Of a DNA stretch of 11,757 bases, positions 11,629 through 11,757 are shown in pieces. The position numbers and the translations under genes are program-made. The number at the start of each line of letters is the position of its first letter. The stretch's first letter is position 1. A model generated the notes under the pieces. The model made no database searches, had not been told where the DNA came from, and was given only the letters and a program-made list of their open reading frames with translations. The stretch comes from Candidatus Firestonebacteria bacterium RIFOXYA2_FULL_40_8 (GTDB lineage: Bacteria; Oederibacteriota; D2-FULL-39-29): NCBI GenBank assembly GCA_001778355.1, contig MFGS01000048.1, forward strand, positions 1 to 11,757. Direction: 5' to 3'.

Positions 11629-11757
11629 TTACTTAAGATATGCAGCCTCTACTTTAGAAAGAATGTTTTTCAGGTCCTTTATTTCTTCCTCCCCCCACTC
11701 TTCGGAAGGCGTAATAACAAAATGAGATTCAATGGTTTTCTTTGCGTTCGGGCATGA
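11629..11757 (-). CDS. C-terminus of a probable DegT/DnrJ/EryC1/StrS-type aminotransferase (truncated)
   Basis: The frame is open from the right edge to TAA at 11629-11631 and gives 42 residues beginning SCPNAKKTIESHFVITPSEE. The pattern 'CPNAxKxxExxFVIxPSExW', then an acidic stretch and a final helix (IKDLKNILSKVEAAYL), resembles the end of PLP-dependent sugar aminotransferases of the DegT/StrS family. The PLP lysine and core are outside the window, so the call rests on this tail only. It is upstream of and in the same direction as the amidohydrolase gene, about 93 bp away. Confidence 0.5.
   Translation of the reverse strand, partial: SCPNAKKTIESHFVITPSEEWGEEEIKDLKNILSKVEAAYLK

Overview
The window is AT-rich bacterial DNA, coded almost entirely on the minus strand; the only convincing plus-strand gene is one AraC-family regulator. 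A lipobox lipoprotein with a CsgG-like region suggests a Gram-negative-type envelope. Several stand-alone uroporphyrinogen-decarboxylase-like (URO-D-like) proteins paired with AraC regulators, plus intergenic DNA rich in short repeats, fit an uncultivated candidate-phylum bacterium of the Elusimicrobiota, Firestonebacteria or Lentisphaerae type. That placement is inference; no marker gene here fixes the taxon.

Layout from left to right. (1) 1-438: the N-terminal half of a URO-D-like protein, running off the left edge. (2) 544-4854: an envelope and transport block with a TPR protein, an AI-2E-family permease, a PDZ plus CsgG-like lipoprotein, a possible tiny membrane ORF, and a secreted PHB-depolymerase-type esterase. 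(3) 5165-9767: two URO-D-like/AraC pairs. URO-D-like 2 is divergent from AraC 1, and URO-D-like 3 lies downstream of AraC 2. (4) 9953-11757: a 75-aa membrane protein, tRNA-Arg(CCG), a strong terminator, an amidohydrolase-2 family enzyme, and the C-terminus of a probable DegT/StrS-type aminotransferase at the right edge.

The URO-D-like proteins belong to the superfamily that includes MtaA/CmuA methyltransferases as well as HemE. Number 3 keeps a His-x-Cys plus distal Cys set like the MtaA zinc site; number 2 keeps only His-x-Cys. No corrinoid protein or haem gene is visible, so the substrates are unknown. The cupin-AraC regulators beside them suggest sugar- or small-molecule-responsive catabolic switches. 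A 21-bp-spaced direct repeat just upstream of the URO-D-like 3 promoter looks like an AraC-type operator.

The most unusual content is between the genes. At least six intergenic sites carry what looks like one superfamily of palindromic elements. The arms are tandem 7-10 bp words whose sequence differs by locus but agrees between the two arms at three loci. The arms flank an AT-rich core resembling CTAYATTAATGTGTTAT. Most begin within 0-4 nt of a stop codon, and two contain the stop codon. A related pyrimidine-rich family shares 25-bp blocks (24/25 identical) between distant sites. I do not recognise these as a named repeat family.
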